Assembly: GCA_052034295.1 (NCBI GenBank)
Contig: JBPOIS010000069.1
Span: 1-12,894 of the forward strand
Source: JBPOIS01 sp052034295
Lineage (GTDB): Bacteria; Pseudomonadota; Gammaproteobacteria; Pseudomonadales; Moraxellaceae
Direction: 5' to 3'
Length of the DNA: 12,894 nt
Shown: piece by piece, positions 6,543-12,894 of the stretch
How positions within the stretch are numbered: position 1 is the stretch's first letter
Layout of the letters: every line of letters starts with the position of its first letter
Made by a program: the position numbers and the translations under genes
The notes under the pieces: model-generated
What the model saw: only the letters and a program-made list of their open reading frames with translations
Told to the model about the DNA's origin: nothing
Databases searched by the model: none

Positions 6543-7469
6543 TCAGTCGGTCAGCGTCTGCGCCAGAATGCGCACACACAGGCGGTCAAAATCAATGCCC
6601 ACCGCGCGGGCCGCCATCGGCACCAGGCTGTGGTCGGTCATGCCGGGCACGGTGTTCAGCTCCAGCAGGTACAGGGCACCCGCATCATCGCGCAAAAAAT
6701 CCACCCGCCCCCAGCCACGCCCCCCCACAGCCGCAAAGGCTGCGCGGGCCAGCGCCTGCATCTGGGCCTCCTGTGCCGGGCTCAGGTCAGAAGGACACTG
6801 GTACGTGGTGTCGTTGCGGTGGTATTTGGCCTCGTAGTCATAAAACTCGCCGGTCGGGATGATGCGGATGCTGGGCAGGGCCTGATCCCCCACCAGCGCA
6901 CAGGCGTATTCGCCCCCGGTGATGGCACGCTCGGCCAGAATCTCGCCATGGTATTGCTTGAGGCTGGGATACACCTGCGCCAGCTCGCCCGGCTGCTTGA
7001 TTTTCACCACCCCGACGCTGCTGCCTTCGGCGGCAGGCTTGACGAACAGCGGCAGGCCCAGTTGCTGCTCCACCGCCGCAAAGTCGCTGTCGTCCTTCAG
7101 CACCACATAGGGCACGTTGGGCAGGCCCAGCGACTGCCAGAGCAGGCGGGTGCGGAATTTGTCCATGGCGATCGCCGAGGCCAGCACACCACAGCCGGTG
7201 TAGGGAATGCCCAGTGCCTCCAGCGCGCCCTGCACCACCCCGTCTTCGCCGTAGGTACCGTGCAGGATGTTGAAGGCGCGATCAAATCCGGCGCTTTTCA
7301 GCTCGGCCAGCGGACGTTCACTCGGGTCAAAACCTTCGGCATCCACCCCCTGCCGCTGCAGCGCCGCCAGCACCGCCCGGCCACTGTTCAGTGACACCTC
7401 GCGCTCAGCCGAAAAACCGCCCAGCAGCACCGCCACCCGGCCAAAACGTTGGGGATTCTGAACACTCAT
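6543..7469 (-). CDS. ddlB: D-alanine--D-alanine ligase
   Basis: This ATP-grasp enzyme joins two D-Ala to give the dipeptide that MurF adds to the muropeptide precursor. The 308 residues carry the expected motifs: GGFSAEREVSLNSG (17-30, with the catalytic Glu at 22), LHGTYGEDG (69-77), YTGCGVLASAIAMDK (90-104), VKPAAEGSSVGV (143-154, nucleotide-binding loop), YDYEAKY (210-216), and LELNTVPGMTDHSLVP (269-284, Mg2+ and substrate binding). Length is near E. coli DdlB (306). The KY pair in YDYEAKY is the form seen in D-Ala-D-Ala ligases rather than D-Ala-D-Lac ligases. The start lies three bases after the murC stop, with an AGGA/GAGG-rich stretch just upstream, so translation is probably coupled. 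Confidence 0.97.
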   Translation of the reverse strand: MSVQNPQRFGRVAVLLGGFSAEREVSLNSGRAVLAALQRQGVDAEGFDPSERPLAELKSAGFDRAFNILHGTYGEDGVVQGALEALGIPYTGCGVLASAIAMDKFRTRLLWQSLGLPNVPYVVLKDDSDFAAVEQQLGLPLFVKPAAEGSSVGVVKIKQPGELAQVYPSLKQYHGEILAERAITGGEYACALVGDQALPSIRIIPTGEFYDYEAKYHRNDTTYQCPSDLSPAQEAQMQALARAAFAAVGGRGWGRVDFLRDDAGALYLLELNTVPGMTDHSLVPMAARAVGIDFDRLCVRILAQTLTD

Positions 7470-7472
7470 GCC

Positions 7473-8927
7473 TCAATCCTGTGTTGCGGCGCCAAACAGC
7501 TGCTGGCGCGCCAGTTCATTGGAAATATTGCCCACATTGCCCGCCCCCTGGGTCAGCAACAGGTCACCGCCCTGCAGCACACTGCGCAGCACCGGGGTCA
7601 ACTGGCTGTCCACCGGATCGACCAGAATCGGCTCGACCTGCCCGCGCAGGCGGATGCTGCGCGCCAGGCTGCGGCTGTCGGCCCCGACGATGGGTTTTTC
7701 ACCGGCGGGATACACCTCCAGCAGCAGCAGCACATCGACCTGCGACAGCACCTCCACGAAGTCCTCGAAGCAATCGCGGGTCCGGGTGTAGCGGTGCGGC
7801 TGGAACAGCATCACCAGCCGGTGACCGGGGTGACTCTGGCGGGCCGCCCTGATGGTGGCCTCGACTTCCCTGGGGTGGTGGCCGTAGTCATCGACCAGCT
7901 TGACCAGTCCATCCGCCACCGGGAACTCGCCCTGGATCTGGAAGCGCCGCCCCACCCCGCTGAAACCTTCCAGCGCCCGGGCAATCGCCGCATCCGACAC
8001 GCCCTCGTCGGTGGCAATGCCGATGGCCGCCAGCGAATTCAGCACGTTGTGCAGGCCCGGCACATTCAGGGTCACCCGCAGCGGCTCGCGGTCCTTGCGC
8101 AGCACGGTGTAATGGGTCTGCATGCCATCCTGCACCACGTCCACGGCACGGATGGCGTTGTGCGCCTCAAAACCATAGGTCAATACCGGCCGGCCAATCC
8201 GGGGCAGCAGTTCACGGATCACCGGGTCATCGCCACACACCACCGCCAGGCCATAAAACGGCAGCAGGTGCAAAAACTGCACAAAGGTGTCTTTGAGGGT
8301 TTCAAAGCTGCCGCCATAGGTGTCCATGTGGTCGGCATCAATGTTGGTGACGATTGCCGCCATCGGCTGCAAATGCATGAACGAGGCATCGCTTTCATCG
8401 GCCTCGGCGACCAGATAGCGGCTGGCCCCCAGTGCGGCATTGGTGCCACTGCGGTTCAGCCGGCCGCCAATCACGTAGGTGGGATCCAGGCCTTCTTCAG
8501 CCAGCATGGTGGTCAGCAGGCTGGTGGTGGTGGTCTTGCCATGGGTGCCCGCCACGGCGATGCCATGCCGGTAGCGCATCAGCTCACCGAGCATCTCGGC
8601 ACGGCGCACCAGCGGAATCCGCGCGTCAATGGCGGCCTGGATTTCCGGGTTGTCGGTGTTGATGGCGGTGGACACCACCAGCACATCCACGCCGTCGATG
8701 TTGCTGGCCTGATGGCCGATGAACACCGTCATCCCCAGCTGTTCAAGCCGTTCGGTGACCTTGCTGGCCTTGAGGTCGGAACCCGACACCCGGTAGCCCT
8801 GGTTGTGCAGGACCTCGGCGATGCCGCACATGCCGGCCCCGCCGATGCCGACGAAGTGGATGCGCTTGATGCGGCGCATTTCGGGGATTTCGATCAGGCG
8901 GCTGGCCTTGGGGTGATCAACAGACAT
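7473..8927 (-). CDS. murC: UDP-N-acetylmuramate--L-alanine ligase MurC
   Basis: MurC adds L-Ala to UDP-MurNAc in the cytoplasm using ATP. The 484-residue protein has the three Mur ligase domains. The Rossmann-like N domain begins HFVGIGGAGMCGIAEVL (24-40). The ATPase domain has the P-loop AVAGTHGKTTTTS (124-136, Lys131) and ADESDASF further on, followed by NIDADHMDTY. The C domain contains DDYGHHPREVEATI and LFQPHRYTRT. Length is near E. coli MurC (491), and the 16-residue N-terminal extension ending IPEMRR resembles the E. coli form, supporting the ATG at 8927. AAGGA lies about 12 bases upstream. It follows murG by 21 bases. Confidence 0.97.
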   Translation of the reverse strand: MSVDHPKASRLIEIPEMRRIKRIHFVGIGGAGMCGIAEVLHNQGYRVSGSDLKASKVTERLEQLGMTVFIGHQASNIDGVDVLVVSTAINTDNPEIQAAIDARIPLVRRAEMLGELMRYRHGIAVAGTHGKTTTTSLLTTMLAEEGLDPTYVIGGRLNRSGTNAALGASRYLVAEADESDASFMHLQPMAAIVTNIDADHMDTYGGSFETLKDTFVQFLHLLPFYGLAVVCGDDPVIRELLPRIGRPVLTYGFEAHNAIRAVDVVQDGMQTHYTVLRKDREPLRVTLNVPGLHNVLNSLAAIGIATDEGVSDAAIARALEGFSGVGRRFQIQGEFPVADGLVKLVDDYGHHPREVEATIRAARQSHPGHRLVMLFQPHRYTRTRDCFEDFVEVLSQVDVLLLLEVYPAGEKPIVGADSRSLARSIRLRGQVEPILVDPVDSQLTPVLRSVLQGGDLLLTQGAGNVGNISNELARQQLFGAATQD

Positions 8928-8948
8928 GGGCGGACGGCATCCTTTGGG

Positions 8949-10058
8949 TTAAGCCGAAAAAACAGATTCTAGGACATCGGCCACCTGACGGGTGGCCTGT
9001 GGCTGGGCCAGCCGACGGGATTTTTGTGCCATGTCCAGCAGCACCGCCCGGTCCAGCAGCGGCTGCAACACCCCGGCCAGATGCTCCGCGGTCAGTGTGG
9101 CCTGCGGACACAGCAGGGCGGCCCCGGCATCGGCCAGATAGCGGGCATTGGCAGTCTGGTGGTCATCGACGGCATGCGGCAGCGGCACAAACAGCGCAGG
9201 CACCCCCGCCGTGGCCACTTCGGTCACGGTCAGCGCCCCGGCACGGCAGATCAGCAGGTCACAGTCGGCGTAGGCCTGCGCCATGTCGCGCACAAACGGC
9301 AGCACCTCGGCCTGTACGTCGGGCACGGCCGCATAGCGGGCCTGGGTGGCCTCCACCTGCGCCTGACCACACTGGTGACGCACCTGCACCGCATGGCCCT
9401 GTGCGGCCAGCAGCCCCAGTGCCACCGGCACCCGCTCGTTGAGGGCCTGCGCCCCCAGCGACCCGCCGATGACCAGCACACGGATCGGCCCGGTCCGGCC
9501 AGCATAGCGCTGCTCCGGGACAGGCACGGCCACGATCTCGGCGCGGACCGGATTGCCGGTGGTCTGCACCCGTTCACCTGCCGGGAATGCCCCCGGAAAT
9601 GCCTGCAGCACCCAACGGGCAAACCGCGCCAACTGGCGATTGCTCATCCCGGCAATGGCGTTTTGTTCGTGGATCACCAGCGGTACCCCACACAGCCGGG
9701 CCGCCAGCCCCCCCGGTGCCGTCACATAGCCGCCAAACCCGGCCACGGCATCGATGCGCAACCGGCGGATCAGCCCCATCGCCGCCACGGTGGTGGCCAG
9801 CAGCATCAGCGGGGTTTTCAGCAGGCGCAACAGGCCATTGCCGCGCACCCCCTGAATGTCAATCGGATACAGGGGAATCCCGGCATCGGCCAGCAGGCGG
9901 TGTTCCATGCCCTGACGGGTGGCCAGCCAGTGCACCTCGACCCCGCGCGCCTGCAGCTCGCGGGCCACGGCCAGCGCCGGAAACACATGGCCGCCCGTAC
10001 CCGCCGCCATGATCAGCACGCGGCGGGGAGAAGCAACAGCAGGAGAAACATTGACCAC
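8949..10058 (-). CDS. murG: UDP-GlcNAc:lipid I GlcNAc transferase MurG
   Basis: MurG is the GT28 peripheral membrane enzyme that converts lipid I to lipid II at the inner face of the membrane. The 369-residue product has the N-terminal glycine-rich loop MAAGTGGHVFPAL (17-29), GFGGYVTAPGG (107-117), HEQNAIAG (130-137), GGSLGAQALN (198-207) and the UDP-GlcNAc site running from CRAGALTVTE through VPLPHAVDDHQTANA (271-305). The only suitable start is GTG at 10058; no ATG exists before the glycine-rich loop, and no clear ribosome site precedes the GTG. ftsW, its usual upstream neighbour in dcw clusters, is absent. gshB lies there instead, 181 bases away, so murG appears to open a new transcription unit. 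Confidence 0.96.
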   Translation of the reverse strand: MVNVSPAVASPRRVLIMAAGTGGHVFPALAVARELQARGVEVHWLATRQGMEHRLLADAGIPLYPIDIQGVRGNGLLRLLKTPLMLLATTVAAMGLIRRLRIDAVAGFGGYVTAPGGLAARLCGVPLVIHEQNAIAGMSNRQLARFARWVLQAFPGAFPAGERVQTTGNPVRAEIVAVPVPEQRYAGRTGPIRVLVIGGSLGAQALNERVPVALGLLAAQGHAVQVRHQCGQAQVEATQARYAAVPDVQAEVLPFVRDMAQAYADCDLLICRAGALTVTEVATAGVPALFVPLPHAVDDHQTANARYLADAGAALLCPQATLTAEHLAGVLQPLLDRAVLLDMAQKSRRLAQPQATRQVADVLESVFSA

Positions 10059-10239
10059 GGTTCAGCGTCCACTAGAGGTCGAGAGGTCAGGGGCATCCTG
10101 TCCCATTCAAACAGCCGCAAATGATAGCCTGATCCCTGCCGGGCAATGAAGGGCAGCAAGCGCCTGCGCTGCCCGGATTGGCTTCATAAATATGTAACCA
10201 AGTGTACCGCCAGAACAAACCGTGACCCATTTCACATTT
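10059..10239 (-). promoter_or_regulatory. gshB-murG gap: hairpin and candidate murG promoter
   Basis: On the minus strand, a seven-base stem GGGCAGC/GCTGCCC (10168-10174 with 10151-10157) is extended by TGAA/TTCA pairing across an asymmetric internal loop (10183-10187 with 10146-10150). It has no T tract, so a plain intrinsic terminator for gshB is not clear. Just beyond it, a -10-like TATCAT lies at 10121-10126 with a weak TTCATT at 10145-10150, 18 bases away. This would start a roughly 55-base murG leader. The -10 is good, the -35 poor. No gene is seen here. Confidence 0.35.
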
Positions 10240-11193
10240 TCATGCCAGCGTTGCAGCACGGCCACGCTCGAGCACTGCCATCAGGTCATCAGCAATCGAG
10301 GTGCCAAACTGTGCGTCGATCTCGCGGATGCAGGTCGGGCTGGTGACGTTGATTTCGGTGACATAATCGCCAATCACGTCCAGGCCCACGAACACCAGAC
10401 CCCTGGCACGCAGCACCGGCCCCACTTCGGCGGCAATGGCCCGGTCACGCGCGGTCAGGGGCCGGGCCTCGCCGCGCCCACCGGCGGCCAGATTGCCGCG
10501 GGTTTCCCCGGCCTGCGGGATGCGGGCCAGACAGTACGGCACCGGCTCACCATCAATCATCAGAATGCGCTTGTCGCCATCGACGATTTCGGGGATGTAT
10601 TTCTGCGCCATGATCGGCCACTGGCCCAGCCCGGTCAGCAGCTCCAGCGTGGAACCGATGTTGGGGCTGCCCACCTGCAGGCGAAAAATCCCCATGCCGC
10701 CCATGCCATCCAGCGGTTTGACGATGATGTCGCCCTGCTCGGCCAGAAACTCACGGATCAGCGCCTGATCGCTGCTGACCCGCGTCGGCACCATCAAATG
10801 GCTGAACTGGGTGGCAAACAGTTTTTCGTTGCAGTCACGCAGGCTCTGCGGTTTGTTGATGATCCACGCGCCTTCGCGCTCGGCCTGTTCGAGGATGTAG
10901 GTGGTGTAAATGAACCGCAGGTCAAACGGCGGATCCTTGCGCATCAGGATCACGTCATAGCTGGCCAGCCGCTCGGTGCCTTTTGCCCCCAGACGATAAA
11001 AGTCCGCCGTGTTTTCAAACACCTGCAGCGGCGCAATCTGTCCGAATGCCTGTCCCCGGTCAATGTACAGGTCGCCCTGTTCGGCATAGCCCAGCGTGTG
11101 GCCCCGGCGGGCCGCAGCCCACAGCATGGCCAGGGTGGAGTCTTTTTTCAGGTTGATGGACGCGATCGGGTCCATGACCACAAGGATGCGCAT
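10240..11193 (-). CDS. gshB: Glutathione synthetase
   Basis: GshB joins gamma-glutamylcysteine and glycine with ATP to make glutathione. The 317-residue product follows the E. coli enzyme (316) along its length. It has VMDPIASINLKKDST (6-20), the strongly conserved ILMRKDPPFD (82-91), NKPQSLRDCNEKLF (113-126), the ATP-grasp loop IVKPLDGMGGMGIF (157-170), DGDKRILMIDGEPVPYCLARIP (205-226), the ETRGNLAAGGRGE segment (230-242) and the closing INVTSPTCIREID (281-293). The ATG at 11193 aligns with the family start; the ribosome site is poor. It lies 69 bases after the pyrE stop and upstream of murG. Confidence 0.97.
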   Translation of the reverse strand: MRILVVMDPIASINLKKDSTLAMLWAAARRGHTLGYAEQGDLYIDRGQAFGQIAPLQVFENTADFYRLGAKGTERLASYDVILMRKDPPFDLRFIYTTYILEQAEREGAWIINKPQSLRDCNEKLFATQFSHLMVPTRVSSDQALIREFLAEQGDIIVKPLDGMGGMGIFRLQVGSPNIGSTLELLTGLGQWPIMAQKYIPEIVDGDKRILMIDGEPVPYCLARIPQAGETRGNLAAGGRGEARPLTARDRAIAAEVGPVLRARGLVFVGLDVIGDYVTEINVTSPTCIREIDAQFGTSIADDLMAVLERGRAATLA

Positions 11194-11230
11194 GGGCGGG
11201 CCTGCTGTTGGGTTGTCAAAGGCGAGCTGC

Positions 11231-11236
11231 AGTATA
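11231..11236 (-). promoter_or_regulatory. Candidate -10 element for gshB
   Basis: TATACT on the minus strand, about 37 bases before the gshB start codon, matches four to five positions of a sigma-70 -10 box. No convincing -35 lies 16-18 bases upstream. A GC hairpin without a T tract (11246-11250 with 11258-11262) directly follows the pyrE stop. Support is weak. Confidence 0.25.
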
Positions 11237-11262
11237 GGACAGGCCGGGGCGTTTTGGGCCCC

Positions 11263-11907
11263 TTACACCCCATACTGGTTGCGATAGGCCTGCATGCGCG
11301 CCAGATCCTCCTGACGGTCCTGAGCCGCCAGATAATTCATCAGATCGGTCAGGGTCATCAGCGCATGCACCGGGATCTGGTGTTGCTGTTCGATCTCCTG
11401 AATGGCCGAGCGCTCGCCCTGCCCGCGCTCCTGCCGGTCCAGCGCCACCAGCACACCGGCGACTTCGGCCCCGGCGTTTTGCAGCAGGTCCATGACCTCA
11501 CGGATGGCGGTGCCCGCCGTGATCACGTCGTCGATGATCCAGACTTTTTTGCCGGCCACAGGTGCACCAACCAGGACGCCACCTTCGCCATGGTCCTTGG
11601 CCTCCTTGCGGTTGAAGCCCCACGGCAGGTTCACGCCGTGCACGGTGGACAGCGTCGCGGCGGTGGCCGCCACCAGCGGAATGCCCTTGTAGGCCGGTCC
11701 AAAGATCAGCTCGACACTGCCGCCCGCCTCAATCAGCTTCTGGGCATAGCCGCGCGCCAGCAGCGACAGGGCTTCGCCGTCATTGAGCAGGCCAGCGTTG
11801 AAAAAATACGGGCTGACGCGACCGGACTTGAGCGAAAACTCGCCAAAACGCAGCACGCCCCGGGACAGTGACAGGTCGATCAGGGCGGCAGGGGTGAATT
11901 CCGACAT
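11263..11907 (-). CDS. pyrE: Orotate phosphoribosyltransferase
   Basis: PyrE converts orotate and PRPP to OMP, the fifth step of pyrimidine synthesis, as a cytoplasmic dimer. The 214-residue product (E. coli 213) has GEFSLKSGRVSPYFFNAG (22-39), FGPAYKGIPL (69-78), the flexible catalytic loop NRKEAKDHGEGG (99-110), the PRPP-binding motif WIIDDVITAGTA (123-134), LDRQERGQGE, and a C terminus AYRNQYGV like E. coli AYREEFGV. The frame is open to 11937, but the ATG at 11907 is preferred: it fits the family length and has GGAG (11915-11918) seven bases upstream. In Pseudomonas, pyrE sits back to back with crc, as here apart from an intervening AT-rich gene. Confidence 0.97.
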   Translation of the reverse strand: MSEFTPAALIDLSLSRGVLRFGEFSLKSGRVSPYFFNAGLLNDGEALSLLARGYAQKLIEAGGSVELIFGPAYKGIPLVAATAATLSTVHGVNLPWGFNRKEAKDHGEGGVLVGAPVAGKKVWIIDDVITAGTAIREVMDLLQNAGAEVAGVLVALDRQERGQGERSAIQEIEQQHQIPVHALMTLTDLMNYLAAQDRQEDLARMQAYRNQYGV

Positions 11908-11925
11908 GACTTTACTCCAAATGCA

Positions 11926-11954
11926 AATATAGCTCACAACGAGCTAAAATTCAG
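11926..11954 (-). promoter_or_regulatory. Candidate pyrE promoter with a palindrome in its spacer
   Basis: On the minus strand, TATATT (11926-11931) is a good -10, with a weak CTGAAT 17 bases upstream (11949-11954). The spacer contains a perfect inverted repeat, TAGCTC-ACAAC-GAGCTA (11930-11946 in plus orientation), overlapping the -10 by two bases. Its position would suit an operator. The proposed start of transcription would be about 10-15 bases before the pyrE start codon. Confidence 0.4.
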
Positions 11955-11997
11955 CAATAAAACGTGTCGCCTTACAAAAAATGAAGGCCCATTTCAA

Positions 11998-12381
11998 TCA
12001 ATACACCGCATACCAAACTGAGCCTTGCCTTTTTAAATCACGATCATACAGCTTGGGCTCAAAATCTTCTATTTTTGCAGGAGCATCCTGCTCATCCAGT
12101 CTCGCAAAATTCATATTAAAAATTTTCAACCGATACCCCTCCTCTTCAACCAAGCGAATATGCTCAAGCGCCTGAGCATACCCCGGCTGTCTCCTACCTT
12201 TCTCGCTCCGCTCCCAATCCTTGCTTAAAATGGCTATTTTGCGATTACCCAGCACAGGATCCCAATGTATATCCCATGCTCCAAAAATAATGAATTTCTC
12301 CTCATGGTTGACGAAGGACCAGCTCCAAGTCCAGTTTTTACAGGTCGCCCCATTTGCTTCAATAAATTCCTTTCGACTCAT
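11998..12381 (-). CDS. Small AT-rich gene: orphan domain resembling the N-terminal part of McrA-like HNH endonucleases
   Basis: The 127-residue product has no signal peptide or membrane segment. It begins MSRKEFIEANGATCKNWTWS and continues with WSFVNHEEKFIIFGAWDI, DWERSEKGRRQPGYAQALEHIRLVEEEGYRL (55-85) and ends FEPKLYDRDLKRQGSVWYAVY. From memory, this pattern resembles the N-terminal, presumed DNA- or modification-recognising region of HNH endonucleases annotated as McrA-like; in those proteins the 'WYA' segment leads into an HNH nuclease domain. Here a stop follows immediately, and no HNH motif is seen in the bases after it. It may be a truncated remnant or a stand-alone domain. Base composition (about 35-45% GC where counted) is far below the neighbours, suggesting recent transfer. 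A GGGGTG about eight bases before the ATG and an extended -10 promoter suggest it is expressed. The family call is uncertain. Confidence 0.7.
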   Translation of the reverse strand: MSRKEFIEANGATCKNWTWSWSFVNHEEKFIIFGAWDIHWDPVLGNRKIAILSKDWERSEKGRRQPGYAQALEHIRLVEEEGYRLKIFNMNFARLDEQDAPAKIEDFEPKLYDRDLKRQGSVWYAVY

Positions 12382-12426
12382 TTATAAACACCCCACCCTG
12401 ACCTAAGCGCGTTAAATAAATACTAT

Positions 12427-12455
12427 ATTATATCACAAAAACAATAATCAAACAA
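12427..12455 (-). promoter_or_regulatory. Strong extended -10 promoter of the orphan-domain gene
   Basis: On the minus strand, a perfect TATAAT (12427-12432) is preceded by TGA, giving the extended TGnTATAAT form. TTGTTT (12450-12455) lies exactly 17 bases upstream. Transcription would start near 12420, leaving a leader of about 40 bases. Confidence 0.7.
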
Positions 12456-12458
12456 TAT

Positions 12459-12495
12459 ACAGGTTGTTTTAATGAAAAACAGGATTTGTTATGCT
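12459..12495 (+). promoter_or_regulatory. Candidate promoter of the crc/xthA-like gene
   Basis: On the plus strand, TTGTTT (12464-12469) lies 17 bases before TGTTAT (12487-12492). An overlapping extended form TG-T-TATGCT (12487-12495) is also possible. The region contains two direct copies of ACAGG(N)TTGTT starting at 12459 and 12479, 20 bases apart. It is back to back with the promoter of the orphan-domain gene. Confidence 0.35.
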
Positions 12496-12543
12496 TTGAA
12501 GTATCGCCTGAAGCCTCCTGAAATCTCTCGTCCGGAGCTATTT

Positions 12544-12894
12544 ATGTTACTACCCCATCAATCAGCCCTGCAGTCCAATTACCTCCGCGTCGTTTCCCTG
12601 AACCTGAACGGGCTGCGCTCTGCCCACAGCAAGGGTGTGCTGGACTGGATGCAGGCCAGTGACGCCGACGTGTTCTGTCTGCAGGAAACCCGCCTGCAAT
12701 CCCACCAATGGCTGGACGCGCACAAGCCACCGCTGTGGTACACCCACCTGTTTCCGGCCCAGCGTCCCGGCTACGCGGGCACCGCCCTGTACAGCCGCCT
12801 GCCCCTGGTGGACATCCGCGATGGGTTGGGCTTTGCCAGTTGTGATGAGGAAGGGCGTTTTTGCCAGGCCACCGTCGTGCACCCCAGTGGCGCG
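12544..12894 (+). CDS. crc: Crc / exonuclease III-type EEP family protein (3' end outside window)
   Basis: Only the first 117 residues are inside the window. They begin an endonuclease/exonuclease/phosphatase fold: VVSLNLNGLRSAHSKGVLDWMQASDADVFCLQETRL, then FPAQRPGYAGTALYSRLPLVDIRDGLGF and EEGRFCQATVVHPSG. In this superfamily the Asn of LNLNG and the Glu of CLQE are metal or substrate residues of AP endonucleases, and both are present. The pattern fits exonuclease III (DNA repair) and Crc, its relative that works with Hfq in carbon catabolite repression in Pseudomonas. The symbol rests mainly on the position next to pyrE, as in Pseudomonas; xthA is the alternative. The ATG at 12544 has GGAG (12534-12537) six bases upstream. 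Confidence 0.85.
   Translation, partial: MLLPHQSALQSNYLRVVSLNLNGLRSAHSKGVLDWMQASDADVFCLQETRLQSHQWLDAHKPPLWYTHLFPAQRPGYAGTALYSRLPLVDIRDGLGFASCDEEGRFCQATVVHPSGA

Noticed and set aside
7449..8972. A 507-codon open frame on the plus strand opposite murC
   Set aside because: His/Gln/Gly-rich shadow of murC with no motif; murC has all its family signatures on the minus strand.
10146..10346. 66-codon plus-strand ORF starting MKGSKRLRCPDW in the murG-gshB gap
   Set aside because: Most of it is antisense to the gshB 3' end, it has no ribosome site, and its start lies in the hairpin arm.
11969..11988. Five-base stem (GCCTT/AAGGC) after the orphan-domain gene as a terminator
   Set aside because: The stem is short, the loop is ten bases and no continuous T tract follows, so it is too weak to call.
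12435..12458. A-rich plus-strand stretch with AACAATAA, resembling the AANAANAA motif bound by Hfq/Crc
   Set aside because: It lies upstream of the likely crc promoter and in AT-rich DNA where such words are common, so it is probably not transcribed from this strand.
11966..12508. TCGCCT near both edges of the AT-rich block, as a possible target-site duplication
   Set aside because: Six bases is within chance for this length, the positions do not mark clear ends of an element, and no transposase or terminal inverted repeat is present.

Overview
The window is a chromosomal housekeeping segment from a high-GC (mostly above 60%) gammaproteobacterium. It carries the 3' half of the division and cell wall (dcw) cluster, in the order murG-murC-ddlB-ftsQ-ftsA-ftsZ-lpxC on the minus strand. 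Upstream of murG lie gshB and pyrE, and a Crc/exonuclease III-type gene diverges from pyrE. The pyrE/crc pairing is familiar from Pseudomonas. From memory, a dcw cluster broken before murG, with ftsW elsewhere, fits Moraxellaceae. The combination with high GC suggests a Perlucidibaca-like member; this placement is inference from gene order and composition only.

Layout from left to right. 1-594 (+) is the end of a membrane-anchored DUF4230 protein, closed by a hairpin terminator shared with the convergent M23 peptidase (666-1472, -). A DciA-like (DUF721) helicase-operator gene (+) diverges from the peptidase. It ends in a 140-base AT-rich gap holding a long inverted repeat with a T tail. lpxC (2101-3012, -) converges on dciA. 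Next, all on the minus strand, come ftsZ, ftsA, ftsQ, ddlB, murC and murG. From murG to ftsA the genes are packed with gaps of 21 bases or less, and ftsQ/ftsA overlap as ATGA. The ftsA-ftsZ gap is 103 bases. A strong intrinsic terminator sits between ftsZ and lpxC. gshB (10240-11193) and pyrE (11263-11907) follow upstream, each apparently a separate transcription unit.

The accessory element is at about 11940-12500. An AT-rich stretch (35-45% GC where counted) lies between pyrE and the crc-like gene. It carries one small minus-strand gene, 11998-12381, with its own extended -10 promoter. Its product resembles the N-terminal domain of McrA-like HNH endonucleases but ends before any nuclease domain.

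Functionally, MurG, MurC and DdlB make lipid II and its precursors. FtsQ, FtsA and FtsZ build the divisome. LpxC commits UDP-GlcNAc to lipid A, so envelope layers and division are encoded together. The M23 enzyme, DciA, GshB, PyrE and the Crc-like protein add wall remodelling, replication, redox, pyrimidine and regulatory or repair functions. I found no tRNA, rRNA, CRISPR array or insertion sequence. No wholly new system is evident; the items most worth checking are the orphan McrA-like domain gene and the regulatory structures around ftsZ, lpxC and pyrE.
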